DNA of 64,000 nt. It comes from Hoylesella buccalis ATCC 35310 (GTDB lineage: Bacteria > Bacteroidota > Bacteroidia > Bacteroidales > Bacteroidaceae). Positions 6,585 through 15,889 of this stretch are shown piece by piece (position 1 is the first letter of the stretch; each line of letters opens with the position of its first letter). The notes under the pieces are model-generated. The model saw only the letters and a list, made by a program, of their open reading frames with translations, was not told where the DNA came from and searched no databases. The position numbers and the translations under genes were made by a program. The stretch spans positions 1 to 64,000 of the forward strand of contig NZ_ADEG01000046.1 of assembly GCF_000177075.1 (NCBI RefSeq), given 5' to 3'.

Positions 6585-8558
6585 CTATGCATCAATGTTC
6601 GCATAGGTTGCATTTTGTTCAATAAATTCACGACGTGGCTCCACGTCATCACCCATGAGCATGGAGAATATCTCGTCTGCATCGGCTGCATTCTCGATGG
6701 TTACCTGCTTCAACAGACGGGTCTTTGGATCCATGGTGGTTTCCCATAATTGTTCAGGGTTCATCTCACCAAGACCTTTGTATCGCTGCGTGTGAATGCT
6801 CTTGCTATCTTCCTCGCCCTGGGCGTACTTGTCTATGAAGGCCTGTCGTTGCTGTTCAGTGTAGCAATATTCACTTGCCTTGTTCTTGTACGTGCACTTA
6901 TAAAGCGGTGGGGTGGCGATGTAGAGGTGCCCTTCTTCGATGATTTTGGGCATGAAGCGATAGAACAGCGTCATGATGAGTGTGTCGATGTGCGAACCAT
7001 CGACGTCGGCATCGGTCATGATGATAATCTTGTCGTAGCGCAGCTTGTCGATATTGGCCTCTCGGTCGTCCTCTCCGTCTACGCCAAAGCGCACGCCGAT
7101 GCTCTGAATGATGTTCATCACCGACTCGGCCTCGAACACTCTATGCCATTGAACCTTTTCTACGTTCAAGATTTTACCACGCAATGGCAATATGGCTTGC
7201 GTGTATCGGTCGCGTCCTTGCTTAGCCGATCCACCTGCGGAGTCACCCTCCACCAGGAATATCTCACAATCTTTCGGGTCTTTGTTGGAGCAGTCGGCCA
7301 GTTTGCCTGGCAGTCCTCCGCCGCTCATGACGTTCTTACGCTGAACGCTCTCGCGCGCCTTTCGTGCCGCAATACGTGCCGTAGCTGCCAAAACCACCTT
7401 CTCACAGATTTGTTTTGCCTCGGTAGGATGCTCTTCCAAGTAGTTGGTAAGTGCTTCGCCAACAGCTTGTTGCACGGCACCAGATACCTCACTGTTGCCC
7501 AATTTGGTCTTGGTTTGTCCCTCAAACTGTGGCTCTGCCACCTTAATAGATATCACGGCGGTAAGTCCTTCGCGGAAGTCTTCACCGGCAATCTCTATCT
7601 TTGCCTTTTCAATTTGCTTTGAAATAACGGGGTCGTTGTCTGCATACGTCTTCAACGTGCGTGTCAGTGCGGCGCGAAAACCTGTGAGGTGCGTGCCACC
7701 CTCTATTGTGTTGATGTTGTTAACGTACGAGTGTATGTTCTCAGAATAGTCGGTATTGTACATGATAGCCACCTCAATGGGGATGCCTTGCTTCTCTGTT
7801 TTCAGGTAGATGACATCATCGAAGAGGTGCGTTCTGTGCCGATCAACGTAGCGGACGAACTCTTTGAGACCGTCTTTGGCATGGAAAACCTCCGTTCGTG
7901 TCTTGCCCTCCTCATTGGGACGCAGGTCAGTAAGGGTGATGCGAATGCCTGCATTCAGGAAAGCCAGCTCTCGCATGCGCCTCGCAATGATGTCCCATTG
8001 GAAGTGAGTGGTGGTGAAAATAGATCCGTCTGGCCAGAACTGCTGACGCGTTCCACGCAGGTTGGTCTCTCCAATGACTTTCACGGGGTAGAGGGCTTTG
8101 CCCCTTTCGTATTCCTGTTGGTAAATTTTGCCGTCACGGAACACCTGAGATGTCATGTGAGAGGATAGTGCGTTAACGCAACTTACACCTACTCCGTGCA
8201 GACCACCGCTGACTTTGTACGAGCCTTTGTCGAACTTTCCGCCGGCATGCAGTACCGTCATGACCACTTCCAGGGCCGACTTGTGCAGTTTTTCGTGCTG
8301 GTCAACGGGAATGCCTCGACCGTTGTCTTGTACAGTTATTGATTCGTCATCGTTGATGGTCACTTCAATGTCGGTGCAATAACCTGCCATCGCTTCGTCA
8401 ATAGAGTTGTCCACGGTCTCGTTAATCAGGTGATGGAGACCCTTCTCACTGATGTCACCGATGTACATTGCAGGGCGTTTGCGAACAGCCTCAAGTCCTT
8501 CCAATACTTGGATGTTACTGGCCGAATAATTGTTTTCGGTATTCTGATTTTCTGCCAT
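6585..8558 (-). CDS. gyrB: DNA gyrase subunit B
   Basis: A 657-residue type IIA topoisomerase ATPase subunit. It has the GHKL ATPase pocket (ETVDNSIDEAMAG, DNGRGIPV, GGLHGVGVSCVNALS) and the TOPRIM residues EGDSAGGSAKQGRD and DADVDGSHI. The C-terminal MNPEQLWETTMDP segment is typical of GyrB. It has no large insert in the TOPRIM domain, unlike the enterobacterial protein. With GyrA (not in the window) it introduces negative supercoils. ParE is the main alternative, but the length and QNTENNYSASNIQVLEGLEA start fit GyrB. Single-gene unit. Confidence 0.95.
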   Translation of the reverse strand: MAENQNTENNYSASNIQVLEGLEAVRKRPAMYIGDISEKGLHHLINETVDNSIDEAMAGYCTDIEVTINDDESITVQDNGRGIPVDQHEKLHKSALEVVMTVLHAGGKFDKGSYKVSGGLHGVGVSCVNALSSHMTSQVFRDGKIYQQEYERGKALYPVKVIGETNLRGTRQQFWPDGSIFTTTHFQWDIIARRMRELAFLNAGIRITLTDLRPNEEGKTRTEVFHAKDGLKEFVRYVDRHRTHLFDDVIYLKTEKQGIPIEVAIMYNTDYSENIHSYVNNINTIEGGTHLTGFRAALTRTLKTYADNDPVISKQIEKAKIEIAGEDFREGLTAVISIKVAEPQFEGQTKTKLGNSEVSGAVQQAVGEALTNYLEEHPTEAKQICEKVVLAATARIAARKARESVQRKNVMSGGGLPGKLADCSNKDPKDCEIFLVEGDSAGGSAKQGRDRYTQAILPLRGKILNVEKVQWHRVFEAESVMNIIQSIGVRFGVDGEDDREANIDKLRYDKIIIMTDADVDGSHIDTLIMTLFYRFMPKIIEEGHLYIATPPLYKCTYKNKASEYCYTEQQRQAFIDKYAQGEEDSKSIHTQRYKGLGEMNPEQLWETTMDPKTRLLKQVTIENAADADEIFSMLMGDDVEPRREFIEQNATYANIDA

Positions 8559-8583
8559 TTGTCGTTTTGTATATTATGATATG

Positions 8584-8591
8584 CAAAGATA
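8584..8591 (-). promoter_or_regulatory. -7 box of gyrB
   Basis: TATCTTTG on the minus strand, 25 bases before the gyrB start, followed by GCAT. There is no TTG at the usual distance, so it is a partial match. Confidence 0.5.
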
Positions 8592-8678
8592 CGAAATTAC
8601 AGCCAAATGAGGAAATGTTTTGTTGCTAAAAATGCGTAAAAGGGTAGCGTGCGTCTGCCTTTTTTATGTGGTTTAAAG

Positions 8679-8866
8679 ATGCGAATAAAGTATTTCTGTT
8701 TTCTGGTATTTTGTGGTTCTTGCCCACCTCGTAGCCAGTGTTGGTCAGCGACGAACCTGTGATGATTCGCCTGCTTAAAGATTGGGAAAGACGCTGTGTT
8801 GTGTTAACGGAGGAAGAGATTGAGGTGGGTGAAACCTCAAAAGGTTACACTTCTTTCGAAATGTAA
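8679..8866 (+). pseudogene. Possible broken small gene in the gyrB-rpsT gap
   Basis: The 336-base gap between gyrB and rpsT is not blank. From 8679 a short frame reads like a lipoprotein signal (MRIKYFCFLVFCGSC) and then stops. A second frame from 8738 (ATG at 8762) reads MIRLLKDWERRCVVLTEEEI and on to a TAA at 8866, with normal codon use. Together they could be one gene broken by frameshift and deletion, or a real 34-residue peptide. No family was recognised. The end overlaps the rpsT terminator, which argues against a functional gene. Confidence 0.3.
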
Positions 8867-8871
8867 CCTTT
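8840..8871 (-). terminator. Terminator after rpsT
   Basis: Arms AAAGGTTACA and TGTAACCTTT around an 11-base loop, about 24 bases past the rpsT stop on the minus strand, followed by TTTTGAGGTTT-like sequence. Confidence 0.65.
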
Positions 8872-8894
8872 GTATGTGGGGTCGTCAGATGGAC

Positions 8895-9149
8895 TTATGC
8901 GAGTTTGCTGATGTGCTTGCAGAGGCTTGACTTCAAGTTGGCAGCCTTGTTTTTGTGGATGCCATTGGTCTTGGCCAGCTTGTCTACCATCTTCTGTACT
9001 TCAGGATACAGCTTGACAGCTTCATCCTTGTCGGTCATTGCACGCAACTTGCGTACAGCATTGCGCATGGTCTTTGCATAATATTTATTGTGCAAAGTCT
9101 TAACTTTGTCCTGACGGATTCTTTTAAGTGATGATTTGTGATTTGCCAT
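8895..9149 (-). CDS. rpsT: 30S ribosomal protein S20
   Basis: An 84-residue, lysine- and arginine-rich helical protein. It begins [13 protein letters not shown] and carries the S20 pattern through [12 protein letters not shown]20 binds 16S rRNA early in 30S assembly. The gene follows tRNA-Glu by 30 bases on the same strand with no promoter box between them, so tRNA and mRNA probably come from one transcript that is processed. A hairpin terminator follows at 8840-8871. Confidence 0.97.
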   Translation of the reverse strand: MANHKSSLKRIRQDKVKTLHNKYYAKTMRNAVRKLRAMTDKDEAVKLYPEVQKMVDKLAKTNGIHKNKAANLKSSLCKHISKLA

Positions 9150-9179
9150 CTTCTATTTACTTCTTTTATTTCTTTTGTG

Positions 9180-9251
9180 TAGTCCCTAGCAGAGTCGAAC
9201 TGCTCTTTTGAGAATGAAAATCTCACGTCCTAACCGATAGACGAAGGGACC
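9180..9251 (-). tRNA. tRNA-Glu (anticodon TTC)
   Basis: Minus-strand cloverleaf: acceptor GGTCCCT/AGGGACT, D-arm GTCT...GGAC, anticodon stem TGAGA/TCTCA with loop TTTTCAT, T-loop TTCGACTC. Anticodon TTC reads GAA/GAG. The discriminator base is A (position 9180). It lies directly upstream of rpsT and is probably in the same transcript. Confidence 0.95.
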
Positions 9252-9272
9252 GTGCCATTTGATTAGCGGGTG

Positions 9273-9303
9273 CAAAGTTATGACATTTTTCCTTACCAAC
9301 CAA
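9273..9303 (-). promoter_or_regulatory. Promoter of tRNA-Glu and rpsT
   Basis: Minus strand TTG (9301-9303), 20-bp spacer, TAACTTTG (9273-9280), followed by CACCCGCTAAT. The post-box sequence matches that of the tRNA-Val promoter. Confidence 0.8.
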
Positions 9304-9343
9304 ATTTTATGCTGTAATTTTTCATTGAATGTATGAAAATCAG

Positions 9344-9351
9344 TATTTTTG
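9344..9351 (+). promoter_or_regulatory. -7 box of recO
   Basis: TATTTTTG, 20 bases before the ATG at 9372. It helps choose that start: the upstream in-frame ATG at 9333 would lie before the promoter box. Confidence 0.55.
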
Positions 9352-9371
9352 CCATTCAAACCCACGTTCAG

Positions 9372-10097
9372 ATGTTAGTAAAAACGCAAGCTATCGTACT
9401 ACGCACCATCAAATATGGCGATTCTCAGCTGATTACAGATTTGTTCACTCAGGCGATGGGGAACGTCTCGTTTATTCAGCGGATGCGCACGGGCAAGGGC
9501 GGCAGGGTAGGGAAGCCCTATTTTCAGCCGCTCACCATCTTGGACATCGAGTTTGATGAGCGTCCCAACAAGCAGTTGCAGCGCATCAAGGAGATGCGAC
9601 TGGCCTATCCGTTCTCTACCATTCCTTTCAATTCTTATAAGTTGTCCATCTCCTTGTTCTTGTCAGAATTCTTGTATTTCAGCGTGCGTGGCGAGCATGA
9701 GGTGGGGGCGTTGTATCAATATGTGGAGAACAGCATTCGTTGGTTGGATTCGGCGGAGGGGGCTTTCGCCAATTTTCATCTGGTGTTCATGATGCATCTG
9801 ACGCGCTTCATTGGGTTTTATCCAAATCTTGAGAACTGGCATGCGGGCGATTTCTTCGACCTTCGCAACGGGGTGTTCTGTTCCCTCGTTCCCTTACATC
9901 CCGACTTTATTCCTCCAGATGAGGCGGCGAAGATTGGTCAGCTGATGCGAATGAACTACGAAACGATGCACCTTTTCCGCTTTTCCCGTGAGGAGCGCAA
10001 TCGTTGCGCCAACCTGATATTGCGCTACTATCGCTTGCACATCCCTTCGTTCCCCGAGCTGAAATCACTCTCGGTTTTGCAAGATTTGTTCCGGTAG
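9372..10097 (+). CDS. recO: DNA repair protein RecO
   Basis: A 241-residue protein. It begins MLVKTQAIVLRTIKYGDSQ, which matches the family's N-terminal OB fold (about 1-80), followed by the helical domain. RecO works with RecR to load RecA on gapped DNA bound by SSB. The start at 9372 was preferred over 9333 because a TATTTTTG box sits between them and because RecO proteins normally begin at this motif. The zinc-finger cysteines seen in some RecO proteins are not evident. Single gene, ended by a strong hairpin at 10261-10305. Confidence 0.9.
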   Translation: MLVKTQAIVLRTIKYGDSQLITDLFTQAMGNVSFIQRMRTGKGGRVGKPYFQPLTILDIEFDERPNKQLQRIKEMRLAYPFSTIPFNSYKLSISLFLSEFLYFSVRGEHEVGALYQYVENSIRWLDSAEGAFANFHLVFMMHLTRFIGFYPNLENWHAGDFFDLRNGVFCSLVPLHPDFIPPDEAAKIGQLMRMNYETMHLFRFSREERNRCANLILRYYRLHIPSFPELKSLSVLQDLFR

Positions 10098-10135
10098 CCA
10101 TTGGTTGTTTCTCGGGCCTTTGTGGCCTGGCCTTG

Positions 10136-10217
10136 AAAAGTCATTGACTTTGGGCATCAATCTATATGCTTTTGGCGTGCAAAGTGCATGACTTTGCAGC
10201 CCAAACTCAATGCAATT
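10136..10217. repeat. 22-bp palindromic tandem array, locus 2
   Basis: Units start at 10136, 10158, 10180 and 10202 with an exact 22-bp period. The best unit, CAAAGTGCATGACTTTG, is close to the palindrome CAAAGTCANTGACTTTG. It lies between convergent recO and yqeY, before the shared terminator. Confidence 0.85.
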
Positions 10218-10260
10218 GTAGGGCGAGTATTAATGAATTGATTTTCAAGGAAATAGAAAG

Positions 10261-10305
10261 CGGCAAGAACCCTTTGATACATAGTGTTTCAAAGGGTTCT
10301 TGCCG
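10261..10305. terminator. Bidirectional terminator between recO and yqeY
   Basis: A long stem with arms CGGCAAGAACCCTTTG and CAAAGGGTTCTTGCCG and a 13-base loop. It lies between the convergent ends of recO and the dcw-yqeY unit. The T tract on either side is weak. Confidence 0.75.
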
Positions 10306-10339
10306 TTAGTTTCTCGGATGGCGAAATTGAGTTTAAGAA

Positions 10340-10789
10340 TTAGGCGAGCAGCTTTTTAACGATGCCTGAAATGGTTTTGCCATCGGCCTTGCCAGCCAAT
10401 TGCTTGTTGGCCATTCCCATGACTTTCCCCATATCCTTCATGCTTGCGGCGCCCGTTTGCTCGATGATGGTCTTGACGATTTTCTCTATTTCGGCTTCCG
10501 ACAGTTGTTCGGGCAGATAGCGCTCAATGACAGAAACCTGTGCCAATTCGGCGTCAGCAAGATCCTGTCGGCCTGCGTCTATGTACGTCTGTGCCGATTC
10601 TTTGCCTTGCTTGGCCAGCTTCTGAATAATCTTCAAAGCGTCTGCATCCTCCAATGTATCGTTGGCTCCCGGTGCCGTTTTAGCCTCGAGGAAAACTTTT
10701 TTGATGTTACGCAGCGTCTCAAGTGCTACCTTGTCGCGCTCTTTCATTGCGGTTTTGATGTCTTCGTTAACCTTTTCAAATAATGCCAT
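10340..10789 (-). CDS. GatB/YqeY domain protein
   Basis: A 149-residue YqeY-type protein, an all-helical fold shared with the tail of the amidotransferase subunit GatB. The C-terminal segment MKDMGKVMGMANKQLAGKADGK is typical of the family. Its function is not well established. It may bind tRNA or help a tRNA amidotransferase. It follows ftsZ by 53 bases on the same strand and is probably the last gene of the division cluster transcript, which ends at the 10261-10305 hairpin. Confidence 0.88.
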   Translation of the reverse strand: MALFEKVNEDIKTAMKERDKVALETLRNIKKVFLEAKTAPGANDTLEDADALKIIQKLAKQGKESAQTYIDAGRQDLADAELAQVSVIERYLPEQLSEAEIEKIVKTIIEQTGAASMKDMGKVMGMANKQLAGKADGKTISGIVKKLLA

Positions 10790-10842
10790 TTGTTTGATGT
10801 TTTATTGTATTTGTTGACGAGCTGTCGTCGGTGTATATTGTT

Positions 10843-12174
10843 TTATTCAAAACTGATGAGTCCCTGTATGGGTTCATTGTTCTCTTTTTGTTCGGGTTCC
10901 TTGGGTTCACCCGATGCCTGTTTGCGTATGTCGTCCAACATTTGGCGCGTACGTTTGTAGGTGGGGAAGCTCTCTACGGCCAGGATAACGTCCTCGTTGT
11001 CGAGGTCTTCGTTGCTAAAGAGATAGACGTGCGGGTGACGTTTGTACTTAGAGTTTTTCCCATCCTTGTAATATTGCTCCTTGCGGTTGATGAGTTGTAT
11101 CTTTCGCTCTTCCTCTTCGGCCAGGCGCATGGCTTCTTCTTGCGAGTGACGTTTGCCGATGTGGCTGTCCATTCCCTCTACATCGCTGATGCCAAAACCT
11201 GTGGCCAGGATGGTGACTTTTACCTTCTTGCCGAGGTCTGGGTCGATGGCGATGCCCCATTTGATTTCAAAGTCGCTGTCAAAGCGTCCCATGAAGTCGT
11301 TCACATCGTTCATTTCCTCCATCATCAGACCGCTGTTGTCGTTCTTTTCGTTGCAGAAGTTGATGCTGAGCAGTATCTTTTTGGAGTTGAAGATGTCGTT
11401 ATCGTTCAACAGCGGAGAGTTCAATGCGTCCTCGATGGCAGCCTTCACGCGGCCCTCGCCCTCGCCAAAGCCCGTGCTCATGATGGCCACGCCGCCGTCT
11501 TTCAGCACCGTTTTCACATCGTTGAAGTCGAGGTTAATCAGTCCGTGGTTGGTGATAATCTCCGCAATACTCTTGGCTGCAATGCTCAAGGTGTCATCGG
11601 CTTTGCCGAAAGCGTCGAGCACGGTGAGGTCAGGGTATATCTCGCGCAGCCGTTCGTTGTTGATAACCAGCAGGGCATCCACATGCTTGGCCATCTCTTC
11701 CACGCCGTCCAGGGCTTGATTAATCTTCTTATCGCCCTCGAATCGGAAAGGAATGGTGACGATGCCAACGGTCAAAATGCCCAATTCCTTGGACACGCGG
11801 GCAATGACCGGAGCAGCTCCTGTACCCGTACCACCGCCCATACCGGCCGTGATAAATGCCATGCGGGTACCATCGTTGAGCATGTTTTTGATATCTTCGA
11901 GGCTCTCTTCGGCGGCCAGGCGAGCTTTTTCGGGCTTGTTGCCGGCTCCCAGTCCTTCTTTGCCGAGCTGCAAGTGGAAGGGTACCGGACTGTCGTTGAG
12001 CGCCTGATTGTCGGTGTTGCAGAGCACGAAGGTTACATCGTGAATGCCTTCGCGATACATGTGGTTGACGGCATTGCCACCGCCACCGCCAACACCGATT
12101 ACCTTGATAATGCTGCTTGCTTTGTCTGGTTCTCCGAAATCGAGAATGTTAGGGGTGTGGGTATTGTCTGACAT
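10843..12174 (-). CDS. ftsZ: Cell division protein FtsZ
   Basis: A 443-residue tubulin-like GTPase that forms the Z ring. The GTP-binding signature GGGTGTG is at 113-119. The preceding GVGGGGGNAVNHM and the later NNERL segment also match FtsZ. The C-terminal linker (about 340-435) is charged. The tail ends EPIQGLISFE, which is not the common proteobacterial DIPAFLR-type peptide, so the FtsA contact may differ. It lies directly after ftsA, as in most dcw clusters. Confidence 0.97.
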   Translation of the reverse strand: MSDNTHTPNILDFGEPDKASSIIKVIGVGGGGGNAVNHMYREGIHDVTFVLCNTDNQALNDSPVPFHLQLGKEGLGAGNKPEKARLAAEESLEDIKNMLNDGTRMAFITAGMGGGTGTGAAPVIARVSKELGILTVGIVTIPFRFEGDKKINQALDGVEEMAKHVDALLVINNERLREIYPDLTVLDAFGKADDTLSIAAKSIAEIITNHGLINLDFNDVKTVLKDGGVAIMSTGFGEGEGRVKAAIEDALNSPLLNDNDIFNSKKILLSINFCNEKNDNSGLMMEEMNDVNDFMGRFDSDFEIKWGIAIDPDLGKKVKVTILATGFGISDVEGMDSHIGKRHSQEEAMRLAEEEERKIQLINRKEQYYKDGKNSKYKRHPHVYLFSNEDLDNEDVILAVESFPTYKRTRQMLDDIRKQASGEPKEPEQKENNEPIQGLISFE

Positions 12175-12225
12175 AATTGTAATTCTTAATGGTTCGTTCT
12201 TGGGATGTCGTGATAGGGCTGCTGC

Positions 12226-13665
12226 TTATTCTTCCTCTTCGGTTATTTTGCTGGCAAAGTTTTTAATGCTTTTCCATATTTTGTTGACGGGAGAGTTCTC
12301 TCTTTTCTCTTTCGCTATGCGGCGTTCCTCCTCTTCCTGCGCCTTTCGCTCAGCTTCTTCCTGCTCCTCTTTTTTCTTACGCAGCAATTCTTTTTCTTCT
12401 TCGGTCTGTACGATGCCCGTTCCGGACGTCTCCGTATACGATCGAGGACCTTTGGCTGGAGCGGGCGTCGGCGTGGTGTGCTTGGGTTCGTTGCTTTGGA
12501 ATAAGTCGGCAGTAATCTCTTCGCCAGCGCAATTGATGTCGCCTTTGGCGAGCAAACCCAGGATGGTGTTCATAGTTCCGGTATGAGCTGTAATCTCTGG
12601 GAGGTTGGAATTGATATTCTGGTTCACAAACTTGGCTATGCGAATCTTCTCCGTTGGGGCTTGGTTGGTAAAGGCCTTCTCAATGTTGGGCATGTTCGAA
12701 CCGCCGCCTGTGAGGATGATTCCGCCAATGAGTTTGTCGGCATATTCGTTTGGAATCTGATAAAAAACGTTCTCAATGATTTCTTGTAGGCGCGATTCTA
12801 CAATCTCGATGAACTTGCGGCTCTCAACTTTTCTGTCTTGGTCGATAGGGTATTTCTTGTTGTCATCAATGTCACTATTGTCGGTGTAGGCAGAAGCGTA
12901 TTTCAATTTCATTTGCTCAGCCTGACTGTCTTCCATCAACAAGGAGGTGATGTCCTTGGTGATGTTCTCGCTACCCAATGGGATCACGGCGAGATGACGC
13001 AAGATATTTTTGTAATATACCAATACGGTTGTGGTGTCAGCACCCAGGTCTATCAGTGCACAGCCAGTTCTTTTTTCGGTCTCTGTCAGTACGGCGTCGG
13101 CCAAAGCCAGTGGTGCTAAATACAGTTCGGCAATCTCCACGCCAGCCTTGTTGAGGCATTGGTTGAGGTTTTTGTAGAACGTTTTGCGCCAAAGTATGTT
13201 GAGGAAATTACCCTCCAACCTTGAACAAGGAATGCCAACCGGGTCTAACTGGTATAGCGCGTCAACCTTGTATTCCTGCGTGGCAGCGTCCAATATCTCC
13301 TGTTCAGCGTAAGTCATGCTGCGATTGGCGTCCATCAGCTCGTTAATCATGTCCTGAGTTACGACGGTTTCAGCGGGCAAATCCTTGATGATGACGTTCT
13401 TGACGCTGCGGATGCTCTGTCCTCCGACACCAACATAAACTCGGGCTATGTTGGTTTTGAGCGTAGTTTCCAACTTCTTGATGATGTTGGTCAAGCACAA
13501 TACTGTCTTGTCAATGTTGAAAACTACACCTTTGCGTATGCACGAGGTGGAATCTTCTTTGACAACAGCAAGAATGGAGATGCTTCCATCTGAATTCTTT
13601 TTTCCTGCAATACCTGTGATTTTTGACGATCCCAGTTCAATAGCTACGATAAATTCCTTTGCCAT
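12226..13665 (-). CDS. ftsA: Cell division protein FtsA
   Basis: A 479-residue actin-like ATPase (EFIVAIELGSSKITGI at the start is phosphate loop 1; ALIDLGADTTTV is phosphate loop 2; ILTGGGSNMP is the adenosine motif). FtsA anchors FtsZ filaments to the membrane. After the actin core there is a strongly charged Glu/Lys coiled stretch (about 425-460), then SPVNKIWKSIKNFASKI, which would form the membrane-binding amphipathic helix. The charged linker makes it longer than the roughly 420-residue E. coli protein. Confidence 0.95.
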   Translation of the reverse strand: MAKEFIVAIELGSSKITGIAGKKNSDGSISILAVVKEDSTSCIRKGVVFNIDKTVLCLTNIIKKLETTLKTNIARVYVGVGGQSIRSVKNVIIKDLPAETVVTQDMINELMDANRSMTYAEQEILDAATQEYKVDALYQLDPVGIPCSRLEGNFLNILWRKTFYKNLNQCLNKAGVEIAELYLAPLALADAVLTETEKRTGCALIDLGADTTTVLVYYKNILRHLAVIPLGSENITKDITSLLMEDSQAEQMKLKYASAYTDNSDIDDNKKYPIDQDRKVESRKFIEIVESRLQEIIENVFYQIPNEYADKLIGGIILTGGGSNMPNIEKAFTNQAPTEKIRIAKFVNQNINSNLPEITAHTGTMNTILGLLAKGDINCAGEEITADLFQSNEPKHTTPTPAPAKGPRSYTETSGTGIVQTEEEKELLRKKKEEQEEAERKAQEEEERRIAKEKRENSPVNKIWKSIKNFASKITEEEE

Positions 13666-13727
13666 ACGTTTTTATATCTTTATCAAATCTTTTTGTTCGT
13701 GTTATGTACTTTTGTTCTCACATCCGT

Positions 13728-14519
13728 TCAATTGCTTCGTCTTTTGCAGATGATTTGGTTGTCAAACTCCAGGTTGATGTAAGAATATTTGTTCCATCCC
13801 GCCTGTGAAAGGCCATATTTATAGAACTTTTCCAGACGTGTGAGTTTCTTCTTGGTGAAGCTCTCAATCAACGAGAGCCGCTTTGTTCGGTCATTGCTTG
13901 TGGGCAACTGACCCAAATAAATGATGTGGTCGCCCACCCTGGGGACCAACTCTATGCCGCGGTCGGGTAGAACATGAATTTGTTCTATTTGGTTTTTCCA
14001 TAGCTCGTTACCCATCAATGCTTTGCTCAGCGCCGACACATAATGCGTGGCAAACCATTTGTTAATGTAGCCAGTCGCGATGATGAGGTCGCTCGTGTAA
14101 CTGGAGTTGGGCATGATGGCATCCTTATCATCCAGATAATAGTCGTCACCATTGACCGACTTGATGCGCACGATGGGCATTCGTTGCGTGATGCTGATGT
14201 TGACATGTCCATTTTGTGTTTTGTAACATTCAGCCGTATTGACAAACGGACTGGTCTTCAACATGTCCTCTATCTTGCGGGCATCTACGTATTTCAATGG
14301 CTTTTCCAGCGGGTAGAGCTTGTGCTTCTCCAGTCGATCCCTGATTTCTGCGGCGTTGATAAAACCATTTTGGGCCTCGTCTGCAATGTCAATGCTTACT
14401 TTTGTGCATACGTTGGCCGTTTCATCAGGCTTGTTGAATGCCGTGAAAGCAAAGACCAGATAGATGCCCAGCACCACATCCAGTACGATGGTTATTATCT
14501 TTTTCAGGTTTCTTCTCAC
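13728..14519 (-). CDS. ftsQ: Cell division protein FtsQ/DivIB
   Basis: A 263-residue bitopic membrane protein: short basic N-terminus, one transmembrane segment (about 9-27), then a periplasmic part with a POTRA-like region and beta domain (PIVRIKSVNGDDYYLDDKD). FtsQ bridges early and late division proteins. It is called mainly from position between murC and ftsA plus topology, since sequence conservation is low. Its start overlaps the murC end by four bases. Confidence 0.88.
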   Translation of the reverse strand: MRRNLKKIITIVLDVVLGIYLVFAFTAFNKPDETANVCTKVSIDIADEAQNGFINAAEIRDRLEKHKLYPLEKPLKYVDARKIEDMLKTSPFVNTAECYKTQNGHVNISITQRMPIVRIKSVNGDDYYLDDKDAIMPNSSYTSDLIIATGYINKWFATHYVSALSKALMGNELWKNQIEQIHVLPDRGIELVPRVGDHIIYLGQLPTSNDRTKRLSLIESFTKKKLTRLEKFYKYGLSQAGWNKYSYINLEFDNQIICKRRSN

Positions 14520-15889
14520 TTGCTTTCTATGATCTTAGCCATTTGTGGAACGTAATTATCCAAGTCACCGGCGCCCAATATCACGAGGACATCGAAGTCG
14601 CGTCGCTTCACCAGGTCGAGAACCTCTTCCTTGTGAATCATGCTTTTCTCCTTACAGGTAAGTTCATCGTATATCAGTTGTGACGTCACTCCCTTGATGG
14701 GTTGCTCACGAGCGGGATAGATATCGCACAAAATCACTTCGTCCAGCTGGCTCAATGCTTTGGCAAACTCCTTATAGAAGTCTCTGGTTCGGGTGTAAAG
14801 ATGCGGCTGAAAGATGGCCGTCACCTTGCGGTCGTGATACAACTCGCGCAGACTTTTGGCACTTTGGTATATCTCCTTTGGGTGATGCGCATAGTCGGAG
14901 AGCAGCACATGGCGGTCGTTCTTAATCTTGAAGTCGAACCTTCGCTCCACTCCATGATAGGTAGACATGCCATATCGCAGTTCTTCGGCCGTGCAACCAT
15001 TCAGTTGTGCCATAGCCATGGCAGCCACGCCGTTCTCAATGTTGATGGGAATGGGCTGACCAAGTTCTACGCCTTCTACATTTTCCAAGGGCGAAATGAA
15101 ATCGAAAGTGATATGACCATTTTTAATTTCGATATTCTCTGCATGGAAATCTCCTTTGTCCCTGCTGTAGTCATACATGCTTACGCCCTCCTGAACCGCA
15201 GGCTTCATCTCCAAATCCCGATGGATAATCAACGCTCCACCTGGCTGAATGAGCGTGGTATAGTGACGGAAACTCTCCAGATAAGCCTCTTTTGTGCCGT
15301 AGATATCCAGATGGTCGGGGTCGGTGGAGGTGATTACACTCATCCACGGACGCAGCCAATGGAAACTACGGTCGAACTCATCGGCCTCGATAACGATATA
15401 ATCGCTCGCATCTGACAGGATGTAGTTGGTGCCATAGTTCTTTGAGATGCCGCCGAGAAAGGCATTGCAGTCGACATGACTCTGGTGCATGATGTGGGCG
15501 CACATGGTGCTGGTTGTGGTCTTACCGTGCGTTCCTGCAAAGCACAATCCCTTGTGTGTCTGGGTCAATGTGCCGAGCACCTGTGCTCGCTTTTGTATCT
15601 CAAAGCCGTTTTCCCTGAAGTATTTCAACTCTTGATGGGTTTCCGGAATGGCGGGTGTGTAGACAACAAGGCATGTCTGTGGGTTCTTACATGCATGCGG
15701 TATCTCCTCCACATTTTCTTCATAGTGAATGAGCATTCCCTCTTTCTCAAGCTGGTTGGTCAGTGCAGAAGGTGTCTTGTCGTAACCAGCCACCACCACA
15801 CCTTTATGAATGAAGTAGCGAGCGATGGCACTCATGCCAATGCCGCCAGCCCCAATGAAATAAACCGACTTGATCTCTGTTATGTCCAT
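14516..15889 (-). CDS. murC: UDP-N-acetylmuramate--L-alanine ligase
   Basis: A 457-residue Mur ligase that adds L-Ala to UDP-MurNAc. It has the N-terminal Rossmann pattern YFIGAGGIGMSAIARYF, the ATP loop GTHGKTTTSTM, then the ligase core (EADEFDRSF, DYAHHPKEI). The ATG at 15889 was chosen because it follows AAGAAGAGAAGAGAA and fits where MurC proteins begin. An in-frame ATG at 15955 would add 22 residues with no good ribosome binding site. It is part of the dcw operon. Confidence 0.93.
   Translation of the reverse strand: MDITEIKSVYFIGAGGIGMSAIARYFIHKGVVVAGYDKTPSALTNQLEKEGMLIHYEENVEEIPHACKNPQTCLVVYTPAIPETHQELKYFRENGFEIQKRAQVLGTLTQTHKGLCFAGTHGKTTTSTMCAHIMHQSHVDCNAFLGGISKNYGTNYILSDASDYIVIEADEFDRSFHWLRPWMSVITSTDPDHLDIYGTKEAYLESFRHYTTLIQPGGALIIHRDLEMKPAVQEGVSMYDYSRDKGDFHAENIEIKNGHITFDFISPLENVEGVELGQPIPINIENGVAAMAMAQLNGCTAEELRYGMSTYHGVERRFDFKIKNDRHVLLSDYAHHPKEIYQSAKSLRELYHDRKVTAIFQPHLYTRTRDFYKEFAKALSQLDEVILCDIYPAREQPIKGVTSQLIYDELTCKEKSMIHKEEVLDLVKRRDFDVLVILGAGDLDNYVPQMAKIIESK

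Noticed and set aside
10831..12171. A 446-codon open frame antisense to ftsZ
   Set aside because: It mirrors ftsZ almost exactly and is Val/His/Leu-rich with no recognisable domain. It is a shadow of the codon usage of ftsZ, whose motifs are unmistakable.
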